Origin: Scytonema tolypothrichoides VB-61278
GTDB lineage: Bacteria; Cyanobacteriota; Cyanobacteriia; Cyanobacteriales; Nostocaceae
Length of the DNA: 64,000 nt
Assembly: GCF_000828085.3 (NCBI RefSeq)
Contig: NZ_JXCA02000001.1
Location: 844,742-908,741, forward strand
Direction: 5' to 3'
In this document: positions 27,693-36,225 of the stretch, one piece after another
How the letters are laid out: each line of letters opens with the position of its first letter
Position numbering within the stretch: the first letter of the stretch is position 1
Made by a program: the position numbers and the translations under genes
Notes under the pieces: generated by a model
The model's input: only the letters and a program-made list of their open reading frames with translations
What the model was told of the DNA's origin: nothing
Databases searched by the model: none

Positions 27693-29171
27693 ATGATGAC
27701 CACAGAGCGGTTTAAAAAGTTTACGATTTTACATTCAAATGATATGCATGGCGACTTTCTTGCAGAGGCGAAAGGCGCTGATGGTCGTCTTATTGGTGGA
27801 CTGTCGCTGCTTTCAGGATATCTAAATAAGGTGCGTTCTGAAGAGAAAAACACGCTTTTTGTCATTTCTGGTGATATGGTTCAGGGATCTATGATTGATA
27901 CGGAATACAAAGGTATTTCAACCATAGAAATTATGAATTACCTGGCTCCTGACGTAGTGACTCTGGGGAACCACGAATTAGATTATGGGTTTTCTCACTT
28001 ACTTTTCTTGGAAAAGATGGCAAATTTTCCTATCGTCAATGCCAACTTGTATATTAAAAAGTATAATAAACGATTAATGAATCCCTACATTATCCTTAAT
28101 GTAGATGGATTTGATATTATGTTCATTGGTATTGTTACTGAAGAAATTCTTAGTGCATTAAAACTTGACACCAGTATTGGCACATTTGTCAGTCTTGAAG
28201 ATGCCGCAGCAGAAGTAGGTAAGATTTGCAACACATACAAAAATGATGACATTGACCTGACAGTTCTCCTGACGCACATCGGTTTTGAAGAAGATAAAAA
28301 ACTAGCTGCAATGTTAGACCCGACATGGGGTGTGGATATAATAATTGGCGGACATTCCCATACAATCCTAGAACAACCCGCGAAAGTCAACGACATTTTA
28401 ATCACACAAGCAGGGGTTGGCACAGATCAAATTGGACGTTTCGACATTGTAGTGGATGACGATACTAACAGCATTGTGGAATGGAAGTGGCAACTCATCC
28501 CTGTGGATAATAGTCTTGCACAGCCAGATCCTGAACTCGACAAGTTTATTGCTACCTTCAAAGATGCGGTAGATCGCAAGTATAATCGACTTATTTGTCG
28601 ATTAGTACGTCAACTGACACATCCTAAGCGTGAACAAGAAACTGAATTGGGTAACTTAATTACTGATATTCTTGCCTCTTCAGCTATGTCTGATATAGTT
28701 TTTATAGGAAGTGGTTCAATCCGTGTAAAACAACTAGGTCCTGTAGTTACATTGGGCAATCTTAAAGAAGTTTACCCTTTTGACAGTCCACTTTATAGAC
28801 TGAGAGTTACTGGTGAACAGCTCACCAAAATATTCTCACATATCATGAGAGCAGAAAACAGAATACCGGGTGAAAGTCAGTATTTTCAGGTAAACAAAGG
28901 TATTCAGGCAGTTTACAGCGATCCTGAAAAAAGGCTTGAATCTTTGAGCATTAATGAAAAACCAGTACAAGCAGATCATCAATACACCATCTGTCTACAA
29001 GAATATCATTACAAAAATTCAGTTACAAGTCTAGGCATAGCAACTGAAGAATTAACAAAATTAGGCGAACCAAAAGTAGTCACAACATCTGTCCAGAATG
29101 TTCTTGAAGAATACTTTACCTCTAATCAACTTCTTAACAGCGATATCGAAGGACGATTGATATACAAATAG
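27693..29171 (+). CDS. 5'-nucleotidase / 2',3'-cyclic phosphodiesterase-type metallophosphatase
   Basis: A 492-residue UshA-family enzyme. The N-terminal calcineurin-like domain has ILHSNDMHGDF, SGDMVQGSM, LGNHELDYG and GGHSHT, covering the dimetal site. The C-terminal nucleotide-binding domain contains ETELGNLITD and VYPFDSPLYRLRVTG. Unlike periplasmic UshA there is no signal peptide: the protein starts MMTTERFKKFTILHSND, pointing to a cytoplasmic enzyme or non-classical export. It converges with livF, with 13 bp between the stop codons. The exact nucleotide substrate is not determinable. Confidence 0.9.
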   Translation: MMTTERFKKFTILHSNDMHGDFLAEAKGADGRLIGGLSLLSGYLNKVRSEEKNTLFVISGDMVQGSMIDTEYKGISTIEIMNYLAPDVVTLGNHELDYGFSHLLFLEKMANFPIVNANLYIKKYNKRLMNPYIILNVDGFDIMFIGIVTEEILSALKLDTSIGTFVSLEDAAAEVGKICNTYKNDDIDLTVLLTHIGFEEDKKLAAMLDPTWGVDIIIGGHSHTILEQPAKVNDILITQAGVGTDQIGRFDIVVDDDTNSIVEWKWQLIPVDNSLAQPDPELDKFIATFKDAVDRKYNRLICRLVRQLTHPKREQETELGNLITDILASSAMSDIVFIGSGSIRVKQLGPVVTLGNLKEVYPFDSPLYRLRVTGEQLTKIFSHIMRAENRIPGESQYFQVNKGIQAVYSDPEKRLESLSINEKPVQADHQYTICLQEYHYKNSVTSLGIATEELTKLGEPKVVTTSVQNVLEEYFTSNQLLNSDIEGRLIYK

Positions 29172-29184
29172 GTAGTTCGTTTCA

Positions 29185-29925
29185 TCAACCCAAATAAGCC
29201 TTTTTCACTCGCTCATCAGTGATTAAGTCCGATGCTGCACCTGAGAGAGTAATACAACCAGCTTCTAATACATAACCACGGTCTGCAATTTGTAGGGCAA
29301 GGTTAGCGTTTTGTTCAACTAAAAGGATAGTAACACCTGTCGCACGCAAATTCTCAATAATACTGAAAATTTCACGAACAATTGTAGGGGCTAAACCTAA
29401 GCTAGGCTCATCTAAAAGCAAAAGTTTAGGTTTACTCATTAAAGCACGGGCTATGGCTAACATTTGTTGTTCACCACCACTAAGGGTTCCTGCAAGTTGA
29501 TGACGTCTTTGTGCTAAACGTGGGAACATCTCAAATTGGTACTGAATATCATTTCTCACCTCTGTTTGATTGGGACGAATATAAGCACCCAAAAGTAAAT
29601 TATCTAAAACTGTTTGCCGAGCTAATACTCTTCTTCCTTCAGGACAATGGGCAATCCCTAATTGTACAACTTCATGAGGTTGGCGACGGGTAATGTTACG
29701 CCCATTGTAGATAATTGTGCCATGACGAGGATTAATTATTTTGGAGATGGCGCGGAGAGTCGTTGTTTTGCCAGCACCATTAGCACCTATTAGGGTAACT
29801 ACCTCACCATTGTTCACAAATAAGTTAATATTTTGTAGAGCTTCAATGCCTCCATAGTTAACAAAAATATCTTTCATTTCTAACATCTTAAAATCTTGTT
29901 TTTGATTTAAAATATCTGTCTTCAT
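29185..29925 (-). CDS. livF: Amino-acid ABC transporter ATP-binding protein LivF-like
   Basis: The second ATPase of a branched-chain/neutral amino-acid importer (246 aa). Walker A GANGAGKTT, signature LSGGEQQMLAIARAL, Walker B LLLLDEPSLGLAP and the H-loop VTILLVEQN are intact. The short LivF-type sequence with EGRRVLARQTVLDNLLLGAY distinguishes it from LivG. It is the last gene of the operon SBP-livH-cupin-livM-livG-livF. A 15-unit heptamer array separates it from livG. In Anabaena the related system is the Nat transporter; which amino acids this one carries is inferred. Confidence 0.9.
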   Translation of the reverse strand: MKTDILNQKQDFKMLEMKDIFVNYGGIEALQNINLFVNNGEVVTLIGANGAGKTTTLRAISKIINPRHGTIIYNGRNITRRQPHEVVQLGIAHCPEGRRVLARQTVLDNLLLGAYIRPNQTEVRNDIQYQFEMFPRLAQRRHQLAGTLSGGEQQMLAIARALMSKPKLLLLDEPSLGLAPTIVREIFSIIENLRATGVTILLVEQNANLALQIADRGYVLEAGCITLSGAASDLITDERVKKAYLG

Positions 29926-29940
29926 CTCTGTACATATGTT

Positions 29941-30045
29941 GTTATCAGTTATCAGTTATCAGTTATCAGTTACCAGTTACCAGTTACCAGTTACCAGTTA
30001 CCAGTTACCAGTTACCAGTTATCAGTTATCAGTTATCAGTTATCA
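29941..30045. repeat. Heptamer STRR array, 15 perfect units arranged 4-7-4
   Basis: Fifteen uninterrupted heptamers: four GTTATCA, seven GTTACCA, four GTTATCA, followed by CTGTTCACTGTTTA. It is the reverse complement of the cassette at 11941-11989, including the same AACAGTGAACAGT edge. It fills nearly the whole livG-livF spacer. Confidence 0.95.
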
Positions 30046-30056
30046 CTGTTCACTGT

Positions 30057-30854
30057 TTAATCGTTGCCTAAATATGCTTCAATAACCGCTGGGTTACTTC
30101 TGACAACAGAAGGTTCCCCCAAAGCAATCAACTGACCAAAATCTAAAACGGCAATACGGTCACACAAACCCATAACTAAGGGGACATGATGCTCAATGAT
30201 AATTATCGTCAAGTTGAATAGGTCACGGAGATTACGAATAAATTTACTCAGTTGTTGCTTTTCACTAGGGTTCATACCTGCTGCTGGTTCATCTAACAGT
30301 AACATCTGCGGTTCTAAGGCAAGGGCACGGGCAATTTCTAGTCGTCTTTGGTCACCGTAGGAGAAGTTTTTAGCTTTTTCGTGGATACGCTCACTCAATC
30401 CAACAAGGTCTAGTAATTCTAAAGCTTTTTGCTTACTTTTTTCTTCTTCTCTAGGAGCAGGTGGCAACCCTAGAATACCTTTTATTGTATTGCTATTGAT
30501 ACGGCAGTCGCGCGCAATTCTCACATTTTCTAACGCCGATAGTTCACCAAATAAGCGAATATTTTGGAAGGTTCGTGCAATACCCAAACTTGCAATTTGA
30601 TGGGGATGTTTTTGAGAAATTTCAGCACCTTGATAAAGTAATTGGCCACTAGAAGGTGTAACGAAACCTGTCATTAAATTAAACAGGGTTGTCTTGCCAG
30701 CACCGTTGGGACCAATCAGTCCAAAGATTTCATACTGGATGATTGTAAAAGAGACATCATTTACTGCCACTAGTCCCCCAAAACGACGAGTGAGGTTTTT
30801 CACCTCTAATATTGGTAATCCAAATAAATTTTGATTTGATTTTTTCTGAATCAT
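30057..30854 (-). CDS. livG: Amino-acid ABC transporter ATP-binding protein LivG-like
   Basis: The first ATPase of the importer (265 aa). Walker A GPNGAGKTTLFNLMTG, signature NFSYGDQRRLEIARAL, Walker B LLLLDEPAAGMNPSE, and the LivG hallmark IARTFQNIRLFGELSALENV. It lies 5 bp after livM on the same strand, so the two are probably translationally coupled. It acts at the cytoplasmic face with LivF as a heterodimeric motor. Confidence 0.92.
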   Translation of the reverse strand: MIQKKSNQNLFGLPILEVKNLTRRFGGLVAVNDVSFTIIQYEIFGLIGPNGAGKTTLFNLMTGFVTPSSGQLLYQGAEISQKHPHQIASLGIARTFQNIRLFGELSALENVRIARDCRINSNTIKGILGLPPAPREEEKSKQKALELLDLVGLSERIHEKAKNFSYGDQRRLEIARALALEPQMLLLDEPAAGMNPSEKQQLSKFIRNLRDLFNLTIIIIEHHVPLVMGLCDRIAVLDFGQLIALGEPSVVRSNPAVIEAYLGND

Positions 30855-30859
30855 TGCAT

Positions 30860-31798
30860 TTATTTTAATATGTCATTTTTGCGCTTTTTACCTTTTTTAA
30901 ATAAGTCTGGATGAACAAGACCTTGAGGAAAAAAGATTGTACCAATAACTATAAGTAATCCAAAGATAATTAATCTACCATCTCGTAGAAATTGCGCAAA
31001 CCAAGAAGGTAAACCGCTGGTATCTGCTATTGCTCTCAACACTTCTGGCAAAGCTGTAAATACCATACCTCCAACAACTGGACCCAAGAAAGTTCTGGAA
31101 CCACCAATTAAGACAAAAGTTAAGTAGATAATACTCGCATCAAAGGTACCTTGACGTGCATTCCAAGTGTTGAGAAAATGAGCACTCACTGCACCAACCA
31201 TTCCTGCTAGAATACACCCTAACGTGAATGCCCAAACTTTATAGTAAGTTAAGTTAACTCCCATCGCACTGGCTGCTAATTCATCCTCACGGATAGCAAT
31301 GAATGCCCTTCCAACTCGGATGCGTTCTAAACGGTAAACCAATACAATACTGATGAGTAATAATGGCAGGGCAATCCATAAGTATTCGATTGGTGTTTCA
31401 AAAGGTTGAGGAATGCCAAAAATGCCGACAGCACCACCTGTAATGTCCAAATTTAAAGATATGACTCGCAGGACTTCTACAAAAGCAATGGTGGCGATCG
31501 CCAAATAAATCCCCCGCAACCGCAACGCCGGAATTCCCACCGCCACACCCAAGAAACCAGAAACGACTGCAGCAATTAACATCTCCAGTAGCAGCAGTGG
31601 AATGGGAAATGAACCAGTTGTGGAAGAGAAAACGGTTGTAGAAAGAATCGCAGCAATATAACCACCCAAAGCATAAAAGCCAGGGCTAGCCATAGACAAC
31701 TGTCCAGCCATGAGTGGTAAGTACAGCGACAGCCCCAGCAACGCCCCTAATACCATAGAGACGATAAGAGAACCGTAAGTAGCAATAAATTCAGACAT
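30860..31798 (-). CDS. livM: Amino-acid ABC transporter permease LivM-like
   Basis: A 312-residue polytopic membrane permease with about eight hydrophobic helices. Family hallmarks are GQLSMASPGFYALGGYIAA, the EAA-like loop with LRGIYLAIATIAFVEVLR, and GGSRTFLGPVVGGMVF. It pairs with LivH to form the channel. The Lys-rich tail (KKGKKRKND) is probably cytoplasmic. The cupin gene lies immediately upstream. Confidence 0.9.
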   Translation of the reverse strand: MSEFIATYGSLIVSMVLGALLGLSLYLPLMAGQLSMASPGFYALGGYIAAILSTTVFSSTTGSFPIPLLLLEMLIAAVVSGFLGVAVGIPALRLRGIYLAIATIAFVEVLRVISLNLDITGGAVGIFGIPQPFETPIEYLWIALPLLLISIVLVYRLERIRVGRAFIAIREDELAASAMGVNLTYYKVWAFTLGCILAGMVGAVSAHFLNTWNARQGTFDASIIYLTFVLIGGSRTFLGPVVGGMVFTALPEVLRAIADTSGLPSWFAQFLRDGRLIIFGLLIVIGTIFFPQGLVHPDLFKKGKKRKNDILK

Positions 31799-31820
31799 GT
31801 TTAAAAATTTTGACTAAGCT

Positions 31821-32279
31821 TTAGTATGGTGTTCCATCTTTGTGGATAAATCTGAACTTGCCATCAGGACTAGCTTGTGTCATCAAATCATGATCAGGAT
31901 AAGTCGCTTCGTCATTGGGGGTGCGGTCGCCGACTTCCAAATAAACTGCAACCACCGATGAACGATTCACCAAATGATGTCCATTCGCTTCATTGGCTGG
32001 AAATCCTGCCGCCATTCCTGGTTTGAGAATTTCGGCACCTGCATCTGTCACTAAAGTTAGTTCACCTTCCAAGATATATATGAATTCATCTTGATGTGAA
32101 TGCCAATGTCGCAAAGCAGAACAGCTTCCAGGTTCTAATTTCACCAAATTCACGCCAAAGTTTTTTAGTCCTGCAAAATTGCCTAACCGTTGTCGAATTC
32201 GTCCTGCAACCATTGGCTTGAACTCATCGGGATAATTTGAGCGTATTTCAGTAGGAACTTTCTCTGGGTCGATAATCAT
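31821..32279 (-). CDS. Cupin-domain protein inside the amino-acid transporter operon
   Basis: A 152-residue single-cupin protein. Cupin motif 1 is GSCSALRHWHSHQDEFIYILEGE, with His, His and Glu metal ligands; motif 2 is around GMAAGFPANEANGHHLVNRS. The metal site looks complete. Proteins of this type are metal-dependent enzymes or small-ligand binders. It sits between livH (19 bp upstream) and livM (22 bp downstream) in the same direction, so it is made with the importer. A role in sensing or modifying the substrate is plausible but not shown. Confidence 0.88.
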   Translation of the reverse strand: MIIDPEKVPTEIRSNYPDEFKPMVAGRIRQRLGNFAGLKNFGVNLVKLEPGSCSALRHWHSHQDEFIYILEGELTLVTDAGAEILKPGMAAGFPANEANGHHLVNRSSVVAVYLEVGDRTPNDEATYPDHDLMTQASPDGKFRFIHKDGTPY

Positions 32280-32297
32280 TGAATGATGACCAATTTT

Positions 32298-33248
32298 TTA
32301 GACTTTCTGGACAAACCGACGCCCAAGTAAACCTTGAGGTCGAACTAACAACATAATAAATAAGATGCCAAAGGAAACAGCGTCTTTATATCCAGAATAT
32401 TCTCCTGGGACAAACGCCTCCACTAGTCCAATAAGCAAACCTCCCAACACAGCACCAGGAATACTGCCCAAACCACCTAATACAATCACCGATAATCCTC
32501 TCAATCCAAAACTTATGCCAAAATAAGGTCCAGCAATGCTGACACTAGAAGCAACCAAACTTCCCGCGACTCCTGCGAGAAAACTGCTGATGAAAAATGT
32601 CAGCACAATAAAGCGATCGCTATTAATTCCTAACAAACTTGCTGTTGTTGGGTCTTCTGCGATCGCCTGCATCGCCTTACCATACTTTGTGTAATTAATA
32701 AAGCAAGTCAGCATTGCAACAATCGCGACTGATATCGCAAAAATCACTATTTGAACAGTGCGAATCGGAATCGGATTTTCTGGAGTCCCAAAGTTAATAG
32801 ATGGTGGCAAGTTACCGTAAGTATTGGGTGGAAATGTGTAACTTTCTGCTCCTACCATGTACTGAATGACGTTAACAATAACGACTCCGACACCCAAACT
32901 AGAGACAACGGTTAGCAAAGGGTCAGAACCTCGCTGTCGTAAAGGTAGAAAGGCAATGCGTTCAATGAGAACTCCAACTAACCCTGCTATGGTACTTCCC
33001 AAAATCAAAGCAACAGCAAATGGTAATTGTATAGGCAGCGATGCATTAGCCAGCACCCCGTTAAATCCAAAAGCACCACCCATGAGTGTGTATGTAAAAT
33101 ATGCCCCCAGAGTAAAAACCGCACCATGAGCCAAATTAATGATGCCTAAAATAGAGTAAACAAGGGTGTATCCCAAGGCAAAGATAGCGTAGACACTGCC
33201 GATAGATAACCCGTTTAAAAATTGTTGCGAAAATATAGATATATTCAT
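32298..33248 (-). CDS. livH: Amino-acid ABC transporter permease LivH-like
   Basis: A 316-residue permease with the family start LNGLSIGSVYAIFALGYTLVY, the loop INLAHGAVFTLGAYFTY, and VIVLGGLGSIPGAVLGGLL near the C-terminus. About eight membrane helices are visible. It follows the binding-protein gene by 7 bp and pairs with LivM across the inserted cupin gene. Confidence 0.92.
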   Translation of the reverse strand: MNISIFSQQFLNGLSIGSVYAIFALGYTLVYSILGIINLAHGAVFTLGAYFTYTLMGGAFGFNGVLANASLPIQLPFAVALILGSTIAGLVGVLIERIAFLPLRQRGSDPLLTVVSSLGVGVVIVNVIQYMVGAESYTFPPNTYGNLPPSINFGTPENPIPIRTVQIVIFAISVAIVAMLTCFINYTKYGKAMQAIAEDPTTASLLGINSDRFIVLTFFISSFLAGVAGSLVASSVSIAGPYFGISFGLRGLSVIVLGGLGSIPGAVLGGLLIGLVEAFVPGEYSGYKDAVSFGILFIMLLVRPQGLLGRRFVQKV

Positions 33249-33255
33249 GTTGCAA

Positions 33256-34503
33256 CTATTTTAAAAGTGTAAATTTAGCTTTTTTACTGTCTTTGTCTAT
33301 CTTAATCTGGGAAACATAAAATTCTTTTTGAATGATTTCGCCAACAGGTGTGAAAGCAATCTCGCCCAGAGGAGTATTATACTTTCCTGCTAAAAGTTGC
33401 TTGTTCAATTCTGTACGTAATTTACTAATAGACATTGTACTAATTTTGGACCTTTTATCTAAAGCTTTCAATGCTTCTACATATACTTGTACAGCAGCAA
33501 AAGCTTGACCGCTAAACTGAGGCGGTTCTTCGTTAAATTGTTTAACATATGCAGCGCGAAAGTCTTTATTAACCTCTCCTGGGTGCTCAGGACTGTAAGC
33601 TTGAGCAATAATCACTCCATCGCACGCTTGCTGACAAACTGCGAAGACTTTTGCTGTATTCAAACCATTTCCCGCCACAATTAAGCCTTTGTAACCAAGT
33701 TCTCGCAGTTGTCGCACTAAGTTACCACCATCAGCAGCCAAGCCAGAAATAACTATCAAATCTGGTTTTAAATTAAGAGCATTCGTGGCTTGAGACTGAA
33801 AGTCTGTGTCGCTTGTTTGGAACTTTTGCACTGTGACTATTTCCAGGTTCTGTTCCTTGATTGTTTTCTGAAAAATTTCTGTTTCCGACTTACTGAAGAC
33901 ATCATTTTGAGCGAAGAAAACCGCAACTTTTTTAATATTAGGATTTTGCTTGAGTGCAGCTTTCACAGAAAGAGGTGCAACGGTAGAAACGGGTGCAGAG
34001 ACACGCGCTACGTAATCTCCAATTTCTGGAACTCCTTTAGCGGTATTGGATGCGCCAATGACAGGAACTTTTGCTCTTTCTGCAATGGGGTCAGCACTAA
34101 AAGCTTGCTGTGACAAAGTTGGACCAACAATACCAACAACTTTATCTTTATTAATTAAACTTTGAAAAGCGTTAATTGCTCCTGCTTCATCACCACCAGC
34201 GTCTTGAAGCACTAATTTAATCGGAGTTCCATTCACACCACCTTTATCATTAAAATATTTTTCAGCAATCTTTACCCCGGCGACTCCTTCTTGACCGAGT
34301 AACGCCACGTTGCTGGTTTGTGCGAAAGCAATACCGATGGGAATAGCGCCAGATGTACTTGTTGTCGCTGCAGCGTTAGTTGCAGAATTTGGGGTAGAAC
34401 TAGTGCCAGTATTTGTGCTAGTGTTAGTGCCACCGCTACAGGCTGCGAACAGGATAGCACACGTCGCAAATAGTGCAGTTGTAATAGTCGTAGGTTGTTT
34501 CAT
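33256..34503 (-). CDS. Amino-acid ABC transporter substrate-binding lipoprotein (LivJ/NatB-like)
   Basis: A 415-residue periplasmic-binding-protein type I. The N-terminus is a lipoprotein signal, with the lipobox cysteine in LFAACSGG at about residue 22, followed by a Thr/Ser/Asn-rich linker. The receptor core has GIAFAQTSNVALLGQEGVAG, LVLQDAGGDEAGAINAFQ, VVGIVGPTLSQQAFSADPIAE and the ANGL/AYSPEHPG loops. It is the first gene of the operon. Its closest named relatives in my memory are NatB/LivJ proteins that bind neutral or branched-chain amino acids. Confidence 0.9.
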   Translation of the reverse strand: MKQPTTITTALFATCAILFAACSGGTNTSTNTGTSSTPNSATNAAATTSTSGAIPIGIAFAQTSNVALLGQEGVAGVKIAEKYFNDKGGVNGTPIKLVLQDAGGDEAGAINAFQSLINKDKVVGIVGPTLSQQAFSADPIAERAKVPVIGASNTAKGVPEIGDYVARVSAPVSTVAPLSVKAALKQNPNIKKVAVFFAQNDVFSKSETEIFQKTIKEQNLEIVTVQKFQTSDTDFQSQATNALNLKPDLIVISGLAADGGNLVRQLRELGYKGLIVAGNGLNTAKVFAVCQQACDGVIIAQAYSPEHPGEVNKDFRAAYVKQFNEEPPQFSGQAFAAVQVYVEALKALDKRSKISTMSISKLRTELNKQLLAGKYNTPLGEIAFTPVGEIIQKEFYVSQIKIDKDSKKAKFTLLK

Positions 34504-34906
34504 GGTCGAGGAATGCTAAAGTTAATATTAGTCTTGACAAAAAGTAAAGTATATAAGACTGTTTACAGTTCAAGACTGTTTCTGTGGAATCGCCATACTC
34601 ATTAAGAGTATTTTGGCAAGAATTGTATTAAATCATTTTTATCTCATCATGCAAAGTTAAATGTTCCAAATCGTTTTCAGAGAACTTCTTGGTTAACAAC
34701 AATTTAGGACTTACGCACTGTACAAACAGGCTTTTGTGTGCATCAACATCAAGATTCTCAGCCTAATCTATCTAGGTGGAGGTAATCTACAGTACAAGCA
34801 TCTGTCCGATGATCTCGAACAGTGGAGTTAGACAGTCGAATTATATGTGATCATTAATCAATAGTGTGCCGTGTCAGTTGTCGGTGAGGGCAGTCCATCA
34901 AGACTA
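34504..34906. other. Promoter region of the amino-acid transporter operon
   Basis: About 400 bp between the transporter operon and IS630. On the minus strand an AT-rich stretch about 40-60 bp before the binding-protein start could hold the promoter. A lone AGGACTTACGCAC (34706-34718) is one end of the MITE-like element seen complete at 59259-59360; its partner end is missing here. Confidence 0.5.
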
Positions 34907-35703
34907 GTAGTCCTTAATCATCAATAACCGGATATAAACGTTTGAGTTTGGTTCGTGCCTCTGTGGTGGTGAAGTGCCAACTGATGATGGAATGAAGACT
35001 ATTGCGTTGTGTATTCCATGCGTTGAGTTCGGCTTGGAGGGTAGGAAGGTCGGGAATACGGCGGTCGAGACACTGGCGTGTCAGAGTGGCTAGTTCAATT
35101 TCGGCGATATTGAGCCAAGAGCCATGTTTTGGGGTGTAATGGATTTCGAGACGATGTGCGATTCGTTGCTAACTGAATCTCGGTAAACAACCGGAACATA
35201 AGTTAGCCACCTAACAATAGGTGAACTTCGGAAAGGATGGAGGTGAAAGCCCCCCCCTCAAACTCAGAGGTGACTCCTTACCTGCCCACAGCGACTAGAC
35301 TCGGAATTCTAGAGACTGAAGCTGGGAACAGGGCGCAATCAGACGGTCGTTATGGGCTGACACTGGCGCTAACAGGGAATGCACAAGATGAAACAGGGTC
35401 TGAAAAAGCAACCCACGAATAAGCAGGGCATAACACAAAACCCCTGACTTCGCTAGAGATAATCCCGCCGACAATGTCGTCATGATCGGCAAAGAGTAAG
35501 GGGTTCTAGCGGTTGAAGTGACCACATCTGACGGCATATATTATCTCTTCCGAGGAACGAATAAAAACGAGATAAGAGTCTTGGGAAGGTCGAAACCCAA
35601 GTAGGTCAGACGAGTGACGGAACTCTCTTATCTCGGGTAGGATGCGAAGTAATTTTCGCAAGGTGTTCAGAAAAACATTCTTAGGAGAAGAGCATGATTG
35701 GGC

Positions 35704-35905
35704 GTGCGACTCGTTCGTGGTGAATTCATAACCCACGGTGAGAACGAAAGGTTAGAACCTTGAAATTTCATAACTGTTCCTTGGATGAAGGTGAAAGTCC
35801 TTCCCTTCAAGGTTAGAAGTGATTCCCTATCTGTCCACGCCGAGGTTAATCACCAGAGCGAAGCTGGAGGCAGGGCGCAACCAGAGCTGAATCAGAGCTC
35901 TAGCA
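35704..35905 (+). mobile_element. 5' fragment of a second group II intron inside the first
   Basis: A second GTGCGACTCGTTCGTGG start followed by GGATGAAGGTGAAAGTCC, AGTGATTCCCTATCTGTCCAC and GAAGCTGGAGGCAGGGCGCAA, parallel to but clearly diverged from the outer intron's domain I. It begins about ten bases after an ATG (gagcATGATTGGG) that would be the start of the outer intron's protein gene. It is therefore a different intron inserted in the outer intron's domain IV, later truncated. Confidence 0.75.
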
Positions 35906-36225
35906 AAAAATTATTAGACAAGGCATTCCCAGCAGTCCCTTACTCCGAAAATAAATTTGCAAACGTCCAAGGTAAAAGGTCTCCCTTCGATGGAGATCTT
36001 ACATATTGGAGTGAGCGTAACAGCAAGCTCTATGACGGCAAAACCTCTAAAGCCCTCAAACGGCAAAACCATACATGTGGATATTGCGGGATGAAGATGC
36101 TCCCAGGTGAAACAATCCACCTACACCATGTAGATGGTAACCACCAGAATTGGAAAGCAAAGAACCTTCTAGCAGCTCACCAAAGCTGCCATCAATATCA
36201 CCACATGGGCAAGGGGAAACCCTAG
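35906..36225 (+). pseudogene. C-terminal HNH remnant of a group II intron-encoded protein
   Basis: The readable part resembles the end of cyanobacterial intron maturases: SPFDGDLTYWSERNSKLYDG, CGYCGMKMLPGETIHLHHVDG, and SCHQYHHMGKG. These contain the HNH endonuclease zinc CxxC and the HH-N-H catalytic pattern. The reverse transcriptase and maturase domains are missing, and the frame runs back into domain I RNA sequence, so there is no real start codon. The orientation is the same as the intron RNA. Confidence 0.8.

Noticed and set aside
29926-30056. Could the heptamer array be a CRISPR array
   Set aside because: Units are contiguous 7-mers with no spacers and there are no cas genes.
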